Origin: an uncultured Austwickia sp.
GTDB taxonomy: Bacteria > Actinomycetota > Actinomycetes > Actinomycetales > Dermatophilaceae
Direction of reading: 5' to 3'
DNA: 12,843 bases
Assembly (NCBI GenBank): GCA_934678955.1
Contig: CAKUSI010000079.1
Coordinates: forward strand, 1 to 12,843
Position numbers and translations under genes: made by a program. The notes beneath the pieces are model-generated. The model had not been told where the DNA came from. It saw only the letters and a program-made list of their open reading frames with translations, and did no database searches. Shown in pieces: positions 1 through 6,118 of this stretch (position 1 is the first letter of the stretch; every line of letters starts with the position of its first letter).

Positions 1-572
1 CGAATGTAGTCGTTCGCGCGGGCGGCGATCCACGTCGTCGCGCCGGTGTCGGCCGGGCCGCCGTGCGGCGGGTTGTACTTGAAGCCGCCGTCGGTGGGCG
101 GGTTGTGCGATGGGGTGACCACGATTCCGTCGGCCAGCCCGGTGTGGGCGGGCAGATCGTCGACGCCGCCGATCTTGCCGGCGTTCGCGCGCAGGATCGC
201 GTGGCTCACGCCCGGGGTCGGGGTGTAGCCGTCCGCCTCGTCGACGAGCACCGTGACGTGGTTGGCGCCCAGCACCTCCAGGGCGCTCGCCCAGGCCGGC
301 TCCGAGAGGCCGTGCGTGTCCCGGCCGATGAACAACGGTCCATCGAAGCCCTGCTCGCGGCGGTAGTCGACGATGGCCTGCGTGGTGGCCAGGATGTGGT
401 CCTCGTTGAAGGAGGTCGCCAGCGACGACCCACGGTGCCCCGAGGTGCCGAAGGCCACCTGCTGGTCCACGTTGTCGGGGTCGGGCCGCTGCGTGTAATA
501 GGCGGTGACCAGGTGCGCGACGTCGACGAGGTCCTGGGGCTGGGCGAGGGTTCCGGCGCGTTCGTGGCTCAT
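1..572 (-). CDS. pgm: phosphoglucomutase (alpha-D-glucose phosphate-specific), N-terminal part
   Basis: Interconverts glucose 1-phosphate and glucose 6-phosphate in the cytosol, feeding glycogen, trehalose and nucleotide-sugar synthesis. The gene runs off the left edge, so only the first 190 codons are visible. The translation follows the E. coli Pgm N-terminus closely: a FGTSGHRG substrate-loop motif at residues 41-48, FNEDHIL near 55-61, GRDTHGLSEPA at 83-93, and the phosphoserine loop TPSHNPP at 153-159, where Ser155 would be the phosphorylated catalytic residue. The ATG at 572 is preceded by a GGAGG (complement of 581-585) at a spacing of 8, which fixes the start. A 99-bp gap separates it from the divergent sugar operon. 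The metal-binding and C-terminal domains lie outside the window. Family identity is certain; the substrate is inferred from close similarity to the glucose-specific bacterial Pgm family rather than phosphomannomutase. Confidence 0.96.
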   Translation of the reverse strand, partial: MSHERAGTLAQPQDLVDVAHLVTAYYTQRPDPDNVDQQVAFGTSGHRGSSLATSFNEDHILATTQAIVDYRREQGFDGPLFIGRDTHGLSEPAWASALEVLGANHVTVLVDEADGYTPTPGVSHAILRANAGKIGGVDDLPAHTGLADGIVVTPSHNPPTDGGFKYNPPHGGPADTGATTWIAARANDYI

Positions 573-671
573 GGGGTCATCCTCCCACCACCGCTGCCGG
601 GACGGTGGCCGTCGACCGAGGGGCCTGCCACGGTCACTAGGGTGGGCAAGGGTTCACGAAGGGCGGAGGAC

Positions 672-1694
672 ATGAGGATTCTGGTCACCGGGACGGACGG
701 CTACCTGGGGTGCCTCCTGGCGCCGCAGCTGATCGCGGAGGGGCACGAGGTCGTCGCGGTCGACACCGGTTTCTATCGCAACGGCTGGCTCTACGGGGGG
801 CTGGACGCGATCCCATACACGCTCTCCAAGGACATGCGCGAGCTGACCGCCGCCGACATGGAGGGCGTGGACGCGGTCGTGGCGATGGCGGAGCTGTCCA
901 ACGACCCGGTCGGCGACCTGGTCGGCCCGGTCACCTTCGACATCAACCACAAGGGGTCCGTCCACGTGGCCCAGGTGGCCAAGCAGGCGGGGGTCTCCCG
1001 GTTCGTCTACATGAGCTCGTGCTCGGTCTACGGCGTGGCCGACGGCGAGGTCGACGAGACCAGCCCGGTCAACCCGCAGACGGCGTACGGGGAGTGCAAG
1101 TACCTGACCGAGCAGGACCTGTGGTCCCTGGCCGACGGGGATTTCCACCCGACCGCGCTACGCAACGGCACCGCGTTCGGCGCGAGCCCGCGGCAGCGCT
1201 TCGACATCGTGCTCAACAACCTCGCCGGCCTGGCCTGGGTCGAGAAGAAGATCGCGATGACCTCCGACGGGACCCCGTGGCGCCCGATGGTGCACGCGCT
1301 CGACATCTGCGCGGCGATCCGCACGGTCCTCGCGGCGCCCGTCGAGAAGGTCTCGGGTGAGGCGTTCAATGTGGGCTCGTATGACAACAACTACACGGTC
1401 CGCCAGATCGCCGAGACGGTCGGGCGGGAGTTCCCCGGCTGCGAGGTGACGTTCGGCCCGCCCGGGCAGGACAACCGGTCCTACAAGGTGGCATTCGACA
1501 AGATCGAGCAGACCCTCGGTTACCGTGCGCAGTGGGACCTGGCCGCCGGGGCGCGCCAGCTGCACCGGGTGTTCGAGCTCGTCGGCCTGGACGCCGAGAC
1601 CTTCTACGGGCGGGGACACACCCGGCTCAAGCAGATCCGCTACCTCGTGGAGACCGGGCAGTTGGACGCCCAGCTCTTCTGGAAGAAGGTCTGA
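672..1694 (+). CDS. NAD-dependent sugar-nucleotide epimerase/dehydratase, extended SDR family
   Basis: A 340-aa cytosolic Rossmann-fold enzyme, the usual length for extended SDRs such as UDP-glucose 4-epimerases, 4,6-dehydratases and 4-reductases. The N-terminus has a GxxGxxG dinucleotide motif (GTDGYLG, residues 7-13). An acidic residue, Asp31, ends beta-2 and suggests NAD rather than NADP. Active-site residues are in order: a SSCSVYG segment at 115-121 and Tyr139-x3-Lys143 (YGECK). WRPMVHALDIC at 203-213 is the substrate-domain motif common in sugar-nucleotide SDRs. The ATG at 672 is chosen because the Rossmann strand starts two residues later; AAGGG at 659-663 is a suitable ribosome site, while the nearer GGAGGA is almost too close. 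An in-frame GTG at 642 is a less likely start. It is the first gene of a compact trio with an RmlC homologue 1 bp downstream, which points to deoxysugar-type chemistry. The exact reaction (epimerase, reductase or dehydratase) and nucleotide carrier cannot be told from sequence. Confidence 0.9.
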   Translation: MRILVTGTDGYLGCLLAPQLIAEGHEVVAVDTGFYRNGWLYGGLDAIPYTLSKDMRELTAADMEGVDAVVAMAELSNDPVGDLVGPVTFDINHKGSVHVAQVAKQAGVSRFVYMSSCSVYGVADGEVDETSPVNPQTAYGECKYLTEQDLWSLADGDFHPTALRNGTAFGASPRQRFDIVLNNLAGLAWVEKKIAMTSDGTPWRPMVHALDICAAIRTVLAAPVEKVSGEAFNVGSYDNNYTVRQIAETVGREFPGCEVTFGPPGQDNRSYKVAFDKIEQTLGYRAQWDLAAGARQLHRVFELVGLDAETFYGRGHTRLKQIRYLVETGQLDAQLFWKKV

Positions 1695-1695
1695 C

Positions 1696-2238
1696 GTGCG
1701 CTTCTCCAAGACCGAGGTGGACGGCTGCTGGATCGTCGACGCGGAGCCGTACGAGGACGCGCGGGGCGGCTTCGCCCGCGCGTACTGCGCGGCGGAGTTC
1801 GCCGACCACGGCATCGACATCTCGATCCTGCAGGCCAACCTGTCCTGGAACACCCACGCGGGCACGCTGCGCGGGCTGCACCGCCAGGTCGCCCCGGCCT
1901 CCGAGGGCAAGCTCGTGCGCTGCCTGCGCGGCGAACTCGTCGACTGCTGCCTCGACCTGCGCGAGGACAGCCCGACGTTCGGGCGGCACGTGATGGTCAC
2001 GCTCTCCGCGGACAACCGGCGGGCCTTGTGGATCCCGCCGCACTGCGCGCACGGGTTCATCACGATGGCCGACGACACGGAGATGCTCTACCTCATGTCG
2101 GGCATGTACTCCCCGGAACACGAGCGCGGCCAGCGCTTCGACGACCCCGCCTTCGGCCTGACCTGGCCCCGCGAGGTCACGGTCATGTCGGACAAGGACC
2201 AGGCCTGGCCGGAGTGGCACGGGCGGCCGTTGCCGTGA
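1696..2238 (+). CDS. rfbC: dTDP-4-dehydrorhamnose 3,5-epimerase family protein (RmlC-like)
   Basis: A 180-aa cupin of the RmlC family, which epimerises C3 and/or C5 of 4-keto-6-deoxyhexose nucleotides, typically dTDP-4-keto-6-deoxyglucose on the way to dTDP-L-rhamnose. Recognisable blocks are GTLRGLHRQ (56-64, carrying catalytic-base His62), KLVRCLRGELVDCCLDLR (72-89), WIPPHCAHGF (112-121), and the Tyr132/Tyr138 region ending in PEHERGQRFDDP. SDKD at 165-168 supplies the Asp that partners the catalytic His. His62 and Tyr132 match the numbering of well-studied RmlC enzymes, so catalysis is probably intact. The GTG start lies one base after the stop of the upstream SDR gene, with GAAGG at 1685-1689 as ribosome site, so the two are surely co-transcribed. 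Its own stop overlaps the start of the LhgO-like gene. No rmlA, rmlB or rmlD lies in the window, so a rhamnose role is not established; relatives act in other dTDP-, CDP- or GDP-linked sugar pathways, and the symbol is only a family label. Confidence 0.9.
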   Translation: MRFSKTEVDGCWIVDAEPYEDARGGFARAYCAAEFADHGIDISILQANLSWNTHAGTLRGLHRQVAPASEGKLVRCLRGELVDCCLDLREDSPTFGRHVMVTLSADNRRALWIPPHCAHGFITMADDTEMLYLMSGMYSPEHERGQRFDDPAFGLTWPREVTVMSDKDQAWPEWHGRPLP

Positions 2239-3479
2239 GCGGACGCGGCGCCTACGACTTCGCGGTGATCGGCGGCGGGATCGTCGGGCTGGCGACCGCG
2301 ATGACCCTGCTACGCAAGCGACCCGGGGCCTCGCTCCTCCTGGTGGAGAAGGAGGAGCGCCTGGCCGCGCACCAGACCGGGCACAACAGCGGGGTCATCC
2401 ACGCCGGGATCTATTACGCGCCCGGCAGCCTCAAGGCGCGGCTGTGCAAGGCCGGGGCGGCGTGGACGCGCGAGTTCTGCGACGCCCACGGGATCGCGTA
2501 CGGGAACACGGGCAAGCTGATCGTCGCGACGAACGCGCTCGAGGTGACCCGGATGCAGGCCCTGTACGAGCGCGCGCTGCTCAACGAGCTGGACGTGGAG
2601 CTGATCGACGGCGCCGAACTGCGCCGCCGCGAGCCGAACATCGTGGGCGAGGGCGCGATCTGGCTGACCTCGACCGGGATCGTGGACTACCGCGCCGTAT
2701 GTGCGCAGATGGCGACGGTGATCGAGGCGCAGGGCGGCGAGGTGCGCCTGGGCACCCGGGTCGTCGGCATCCACGAGTCGCTGAGCGAGGTGGGCCTGGA
2801 CCTGACGCCCGAGAGCGGGCGGCCGACGCGGGGCCGGCCGGTCGACCCGGAGCGGGTGTACGCGCGGCAGCTCGTGGTCTGCGGTGGCATCCAGGCCGAC
2901 CGGCTCGCTGCCCTGGCGGGCTTGGACGTGGACTTCCGGATGGTCCCGTTCCGCGGGGAGTACTACCGGCTCCCCTCGGCGAAGAACGACATCGTCGCGG
3001 CGCTGATCTATCCGGTGCCCGACCCCGCGCTCCCGTTCCTCGGGGTCCACCTGACGAAGATGATGGACGGCGGCGTCACGGTCGGGCCGAACGCCGTCAT
3101 GGGCCTCGCCCGCGAGGGATACCCCAAGCTCTCCGTGAACCCGCGGGACGTCGCCGACTTCGTCCGCTTCCCGGGATTCTGGAAGGTGGCCCGGTCCCTC
3201 GCGCGCACGGGTCTGGCCGAGCAGTGGAACAGCCTGTATAAGCCGGGCTACCTGGAGTTGGTCCGCAAGTACTGCCCGTCGCTCACCGTCGCCGACCTGT
3301 TGCCCGAGCCGGCCGGGATCCGCGCCCAGGCGGTCACCCGGGACGGGGTCATGGTGGAGGACTTCCTGCTGCGCCAGACCGACCGGATGGTGCACGTCAT
3401 CAATGCGCCCTCCCCGGCGGCCACCTCGGCGATGCCGATCGCCGACCTGATCACCCAGAAGGTGCTGCCGGCCGCCTGA
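2235..3479 (+). CDS. lhgO: L-2-hydroxyglutarate oxidase (LhgO/YgaF family FAD-dependent oxidoreductase)
   Basis: A 414-aa FAD enzyme of the DAO fold. In E. coli, LhgO oxidises L-2-hydroxyglutarate to 2-oxoglutarate and passes electrons to the membrane quinone pool. The N-terminal dinucleotide motif is GGGIVG (13-18), followed by the family signature HQTGHNSGVIHAGIYY (46-61). Further blocks collinear with E. coli YgaF are PFRGEYYRL, YPVPDPALPFLGVHLTKMMDGGVTVGPNA (not contiguous with the previous block) and the C-terminal NAPSPAATSA flavin-binding loop (390-399). A short extra Pro/Arg-rich loop near residues 180-205 is the main difference. The GTG at 2235 overlaps the stop of the RmlC-like gene by 4 bases (GTGA); with no strong ribosome site, translational coupling is likely. 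Family membership is clear. Being coupled to two sugar-nucleotide genes is odd for a stand-alone 2-hydroxyglutarate scavenger, so a different alpha-hydroxy acid or sugar-acid substrate is possible. It converges on the beta-helix gene with only 26 bp between the stops. Confidence 0.93.
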   Translation: MSGRGAYDFAVIGGGIVGLATAMTLLRKRPGASLLLVEKEERLAAHQTGHNSGVIHAGIYYAPGSLKARLCKAGAAWTREFCDAHGIAYGNTGKLIVATNALEVTRMQALYERALLNELDVELIDGAELRRREPNIVGEGAIWLTSTGIVDYRAVCAQMATVIEAQGGEVRLGTRVVGIHESLSEVGLDLTPESGRPTRGRPVDPERVYARQLVVCGGIQADRLAALAGLDVDFRMVPFRGEYYRLPSAKNDIVAALIYPVPDPALPFLGVHLTKMMDGGVTVGPNAVMGLAREGYPKLSVNPRDVADFVRFPGFWKVARSLARTGLAEQWNSLYKPGYLELVRKYCPSLTVADLLPEPAGIRAQAVTRDGVMVEDFLLRQTDRMVHVINAPSPAATSAMPIADLITQKVLPAA

Positions 3480-3505
3480 GCGGTGCCTCATGGTCGGTGC
3501 GGCCG

Positions 3506-4861
3506 TCAGCTCTGCGGGCGCGCGGTCGGGTCGGCGTCGCTCACCTCGACGAGCACCCACCCGGAACCGCGCCACTCCCACAGACCCCAAGCCCGGACGC
3601 CGTCGTCGTAGACCCACTCGCGCGGCGACGCGCTGGCGTCCGGTCCCGGGACCGCACCACCCGTCGGCTCCGAGCCAGTGCGCACGTCGGGCCCGGTCGC
3701 GGCGTCCGCGCCGGTCGGTGGAGCCGGGTCGGTCGCTGCGTCCGCGCCAGGTCCAGCGGGATTGCGTACGAGCGAGTCCGGCGCGTGCGGGCCGATGCGG
3801 TTGCTCGCGTCGATCGACAGCGCGGCGGCGTCGCCGTAGGTGACCTCGCCGTCGACGACCTGGATCGCGTTGTCCCGGAAGACGATCCCGGAGGCGTCGA
3901 TCGCATACTGACCCTGGTTGTGGACTCCGATCCCGCCGTGGCTGCCCACCACCTTGTTGCCGCTGATCTGCGCCCCGTGGAAGGAATCCGAGCCGCCCTG
4001 CCCGCCGGCCTCGAGGAACCCGTTGACGTCGATCGCGGTGTTGTGAAGGACTCGGAGCCCGTCGCCGGACTTCCACACCTCGACGAACCCGCCGTCGTGC
4101 CCGTAGTCGTAGCTCGGCGCCCGGCACCGCTCCGCATGCGAATCCCGAATCGTCGCCCGCGGGGCGCGCACGTCGAACCCGACCGCGCCGGCGTCGTCGT
4201 CGCCGCCCGGGGTGTTGACGTCCATGTGCAGGTCGTGCACGAAGACGGCCTCCGCGAGGCCGTCCGGCGCCGTGAACTGCACCCCGAAAGCCGTGCCGCT
4301 GATCTCGCTGCGGCGCACGCTCGCGCCGGCTGCCGCGAGCTGCACCCCCGCGCCCGGCCCGTCGGCGATCACCAGGTCGGTGACGCGGCCACCGGGAGAG
4401 GCCACGGTGAGCACCGGGGTCAGGCGGTCGACGCCGGGGGCGGTCAGCACGGGGGCGGCGCCGTCGCCGAAGGCACCGAGCTCGACGCGTTCGCCGACGA
4501 GGCGGACCGGACCGTCCCACGCGCAGCCCCGGCGAAGAAGGACCTGCGCGCCCGCGGGAAGGGAGCGCGTGGACAGCGACTGCGGCGTACGCCACGGTGC
4601 GGCCGCCGAGCCGTCCGCCTCGTCGTTGCCCGACCGGCAGTCCACGTGGCGAACGACGGCGGCCACGGCGACCTCCTGGGGAGAGGCGAGCGCGTGCGGC
4701 AGGACCAGCGGACCGTCGGCGACGCTGCTTCGGGCGGTGGGAGAAGGCGTCTGGGCGACGGTGCGCGGCGGGTGTCCGGCGGCCTCCGCGGGCAGGAGTG
4801 CGAGCGAACACGCAGGTAGCAGCAGCACCGCGCCCCACACGGCCACGACTCGCGCTCGCAT
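3506..4861 (-). CDS. secreted right-handed parallel beta-helix repeat protein
   Basis: A 451-aa exported protein of unknown function. The N-terminus MRARVVAVWG... is a signal peptide with an Arg-containing n-region and a hydrophobic core to about residue 23. AEA at 25-27 is a good signal peptidase I site. An LLPAC stretch (14-18) resembles a lipobox but has Pro at -2, so lipoprotein processing is less likely. Residues 70-360 carry the irregular short-strand, Asn/Gly-turn pattern of pectate-lyase-like beta-helices, for example HVDCRSGNDEADGS (72-85) and the rungs at 255-300 (VEVWKSGDGLRVLHN, then FLEAGGQGGSDSFHG). Such folds usually bind or cleave polysaccharides, but I see no assignable catalytic motif. 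A Pro/Ala/Gly/Asp linker (about 366-414), with GADAAT occurring twice, leads to a small Trp-rich C-terminal segment (WVYDDGVRAWGLWEWRGSGWVLVEV). The ATG at 4861 has only a weak G-rich ribosome site. It lies tail to tail with the sugar/LhgO operon. Confidence 0.8.
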   Translation of the reverse strand: MRARVVAVWGAVLLLPACSLALLPAEAAGHPPRTVAQTPSPTARSSVADGPLVLPHALASPQEVAVAAVVRHVDCRSGNDEADGSAAAPWRTPQSLSTRSLPAGAQVLLRRGCAWDGPVRLVGERVELGAFGDGAAPVLTAPGVDRLTPVLTVASPGGRVTDLVIADGPGAGVQLAAAGASVRRSEISGTAFGVQFTAPDGLAEAVFVHDLHMDVNTPGGDDDAGAVGFDVRAPRATIRDSHAERCRAPSYDYGHDGGFVEVWKSGDGLRVLHNTAIDVNGFLEAGGQGGSDSFHGAQISGNKVVGSHGGIGVHNQGQYAIDASGIVFRDNAIQVVDGEVTYGDAAALSIDASNRIGPHAPDSLVRNPAGPGADAATDPAPPTGADAATGPDVRTGSEPTGGAVPGPDASASPREWVYDDGVRAWGLWEWRGSGWVLVEVSDADPTARPQS

Positions 4862-5119
4862 CCGAAAAACCCCCGTCCGCTCGCCCGTCGCCCCTCAACC
4901 TAGAGCGGGAGACGCCGGTGGGGTCGCGTGATCCGACGTCCTGTGGACAACGCTTCTCCCGCACCGGGATCGGGTGTTCACCATGCGGACCGAGGGCCGC
5001 GGACGGCGCCGAGCGAGCGCGGAACTGCGCGTCGGCGGGCCTTCGTCGCTACCGTAGTTCGGGGCATACCAGGCGCCCCTCATGGGTGAAGCCCTTGTTA
5101 CCGGGAGGGGGTGGGGGCG
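4862..5119. other. divergent intergenic region with a single DnaA-box-like 9-mer
   Basis: This 258-bp stretch holds the promoters of the divergent beta-helix and SufR-like regulator genes. On the minus strand a TAGGTT hexamer about 35 bases before the beta-helix gene is a possible -10 without a convincing -35. On the plus strand TACCGT near 5050 is an equally weak candidate for the regulator. The ribosome site of the regulator is GGAGG at 5104-5108. The complement of 4942-4950 reads TTGTCCACA, the preferred DnaA box of Streptomyces-type genomes, but it stands alone. A short GGGGC/GCCCC inverted repeat lies at 5061-5079. No small gene is supported. Confidence 0.45.
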
Positions 5120-5791
5120 ATGCACACAGGTGACGCCTCCGGCCAGGGCGCCCCGCCGCTGGGCGCGAGCCGCGCGCGGGTCCTCGTCACCCTTCGCTCT
5201 GCGGGTCGGCCGCTGAGCGTCGACGAACTCGCCGAGCGGGCGGGCCTGCATCCGAACACCATCCGCTTCCACCTGGAGGCCCTCACCGAGCTTGGGCTGG
5301 TGCGTGGCGAGGTCGAGACCCGGGCGTCCGCGGGGCGTCCGCGCACCCTCTACGAGGCGGGCCCCGAGAGCGGGCAGGTGGGAGTGCGCCACTACGCCCT
5401 CCTCGCCGGGATCCTGGCGGAGAGCCTGTCGCGCAGCGTGCCCGACGGCTCCGCCAGGGCGCGGGCCGCGGGGGAGGAGTGGGGGCGTTCCTGCGCCGGA
5501 TCGCCGGAGCCGCCGGTCGACGCCGCGGAGGGCTCCCGCCGTCTGTTGGACATGCTGACCTCGATGGGCTGCGAACCGGTCGTGGCCTCGGACGGCGAGG
5601 CCATCGTCATGAACAACTGCCCCTTCAAGGAGGTGGCGGACTCTCACCCCGAGGTCGTCTGCGCGCTTCACCTGGGGATCCTCCACAGCGTCGCGGAAGT
5701 TCTGGGTGCTCCCCAAGAGGTCGAGCGGCTCGAGCCGCGACGGGAGCCCGGTCGCTGCCTGATCCACCTGGCCCCGCCCGGTCGGGTCTAA
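5120..5791 (+). CDS. winged-helix transcriptional regulator, SufR/COG2345-like, cysteine-rich C-terminus
   Basis: A 223-aa predicted DNA-binding regulator. Residues 15-80 form an ArsR/DeoR-type winged helix: LSVDELAERAGLHPNTIRFHLEALTELGLV (32-61) is the helix-turn-helix and ASAGRPRTLYEA (69-80) the wing. The C-terminal half resembles SufR, the [Fe-S]-binding repressor family: NCPFKEVADSHPEVVCALH (166-184) puts Cys167 and Cys181 13 residues apart, as in SufR, with further cysteines at 125, 151 and 213 that could complete a cluster or redox switch. The ATG at 5120 is preferred because GGAGG ends 11 bases before it; a GTG at 5111 lies almost on the ribosome site. The gene points at ctaD, and the intervening DNA holds a palindrome suited to a dimeric repressor. 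I infer that it senses Fe-S status, oxygen or nitric oxide and controls ctaD. No suf genes are nearby, so it is probably a paralogue of SufR rather than SufR itself. Confidence 0.85.
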   Translation: MHTGDASGQGAPPLGASRARVLVTLRSAGRPLSVDELAERAGLHPNTIRFHLEALTELGLVRGEVETRASAGRPRTLYEAGPESGQVGVRHYALLAGILAESLSRSVPDGSARARAAGEEWGRSCAGSPEPPVDAAEGSRRLLDMLTSMGCEPVVASDGEAIVMNNCPFKEVADSHPEVVCALHLGILHSVAEVLGAPQEVERLEPRREPGRCLIHLAPPGRV

Positions 5792-5820
5792 GGGCCTTCG
5801 CCGCCCGGACCTTCGAGGGG

Positions 5821-5858
5821 GCGCCGAGGTGGTGGCGCCGAGGTGGTGGCGCCGAGGT
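5821..5858. repeat. 14-bp tandem repeat, about 2.7 copies
   Basis: The unit GCGCCGAGGTGGTG occurs exactly at 5821-5834 and 5835-5848, and its first ten bases recur at 5849-5858. It lies just after the regulator stop and before the ctaD promoter. Perfect identity suggests recent slippage duplication; no function is evident. Confidence 0.85.
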
Positions 5859-5963
5859 TACGGGGGCAGCGGTGCGGGTATGCACGGGGTGCCGTCGAAG
5901 CGGTCGGCCGACCGATCGCGCCCGCCGCCTGACCTCTCGCACCCTGTTTCGCAGGCGACGCCC

Positions 5964-5998
5964 GTGATACTTTAAACAAGTCATTTGTAAAAAATGAC
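5964..5998 (+). promoter_or_regulatory. predicted ctaD promoter with overlapping palindromic operator
   Basis: An AT-rich island in otherwise GC-rich DNA. GTGATA at 5964-5969 matches four of six -35 bases, and TAAAAA at 5988-5993 matches four of six -10 bases, with an 18-bp spacer. Over the -10 lies a perfect inverted repeat, GTCATTT (5980-5986), a 5-base centre GTAAA, and AAATGAC (5992-5998). A 19-bp 7-5-7 palindrome is the usual shape of a site for a homodimeric winged-helix protein, and covering the -10 box would give repression. The obvious candidate binder is the SufR-like protein encoded just upstream. The palindrome is directly visible; the promoter and the binder are inferences. Confidence 0.55.
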
Positions 5999-6014
5999 AC
6001 GCGGGAGGAAGGGG

Positions 6015-6041
6015 CCGGGCCGTCTGCTGCAGACGGTCCGG
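6015..6041 (+). promoter_or_regulatory. stem-loop 1 in the predicted ctaD leader
   Basis: CCGGG-CCGTCTG (6015-6026) pairs with CAGACGG-TCCGG (6030-6041), giving 12 base pairs including one G·U, around a three-base CTG loop. It is followed by TTT and then C residues, so it could be a weak intrinsic terminator/attenuator or an mRNA-stabilising hairpin. It begins about 15-20 bases after the transcription start predicted from the promoter call. Confidence 0.6.
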
Positions 6042-6057
6042 TTTCCCGGGCGCAGGG

Positions 6058-6081
6058 CTGGGATTCAGCCTCGAGTCCCAG
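6058..6081 (+). promoter_or_regulatory. stem-loop 2 in the predicted ctaD leader
   Basis: CTGGGATTC (6058-6066) pairs with GAGTCCCAG (6073-6081), nine pairs including one G·U, enclosing a six-base AGCCTC loop. It lies 16 bases after stem-loop 1 and 23 bases before the ctaD ribosome site. No U-tract follows, so it is not a classical terminator. The loop does not match RNA motifs I can recall, such as the C-rich loops of 6C RNA. Confidence 0.55.
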
Positions 6082-6118
6082 ATCGCCGTGCGCGTCATCG
6101 CGGTGAGAGGGGTTTCCC

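Larger units (their letters stand above)
5792..6118. other. 327-bp regulatory intergenic region between regulator and ctaD
   Basis: No gene is supported here. In order it contains 14-bp tandem repeats (5821-5858), a perfect 14-bp palindrome CGGTCGGCCGACCG (5901-5914), an AT-rich island with an inverted repeat and a likely promoter (5964-5998), two stem-loops (6015-6041 and 6058-6081), and the ctaD ribosome site GAGAGG (6105-6110). A 31-codon frame at 5880-5975 starts with ATG but lacks a convincing ribosome site and resembles nothing known to me. The combination suggests the stretch is devoted mainly to controlling ctaD. Confidence 0.7.

Noticed and set aside
569..580. A three-codon mini-ORF (ATG ACC CCA TGA) overlapping the pgm start
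   Set aside because: Its ATG directly abuts the ribosome site, leaving no room for initiation; the sequence is better explained as the spacer before the real pgm start.
63..671. Upstream in-frame extension of the SDR gene overlapping pgm on the opposite strand
   Set aside because: The extension is antisense to clearly recognisable pgm codons, and the Rossmann motif begins right after the ATG at 672.
3545..4861. Lipoprotein signal (LLPAC) on the beta-helix protein
   Set aside because: Pro at the -2 position is unfavourable for a lipobox and an AEA signal peptidase I site follows nine residues later, so ordinary secretion is the better reading.
2310..4964. An 884-codon open frame on the minus strand across lhgO and the beta-helix gene
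   Set aside because: Its translation is an Arg/Gly/Pro-rich composition artefact, antisense to lhgO and out of frame with the well-supported beta-helix gene. Long antisense frames are expected at this GC content.
5901..5914. Perfect 14-bp palindrome CGGTCGGCCGACCG as a second operator
   Set aside because: A GC-only palindrome of this length is expected about once by chance in a window of this composition, and it does not resemble the AT-rich palindrome at 5980-5998.
5880..5975. A 31-codon small open frame between the regulator and ctaD
   Set aside because: There is no convincing ribosome site, the composition is ordinary intergenic, and its end runs into the AT-rich promoter island.
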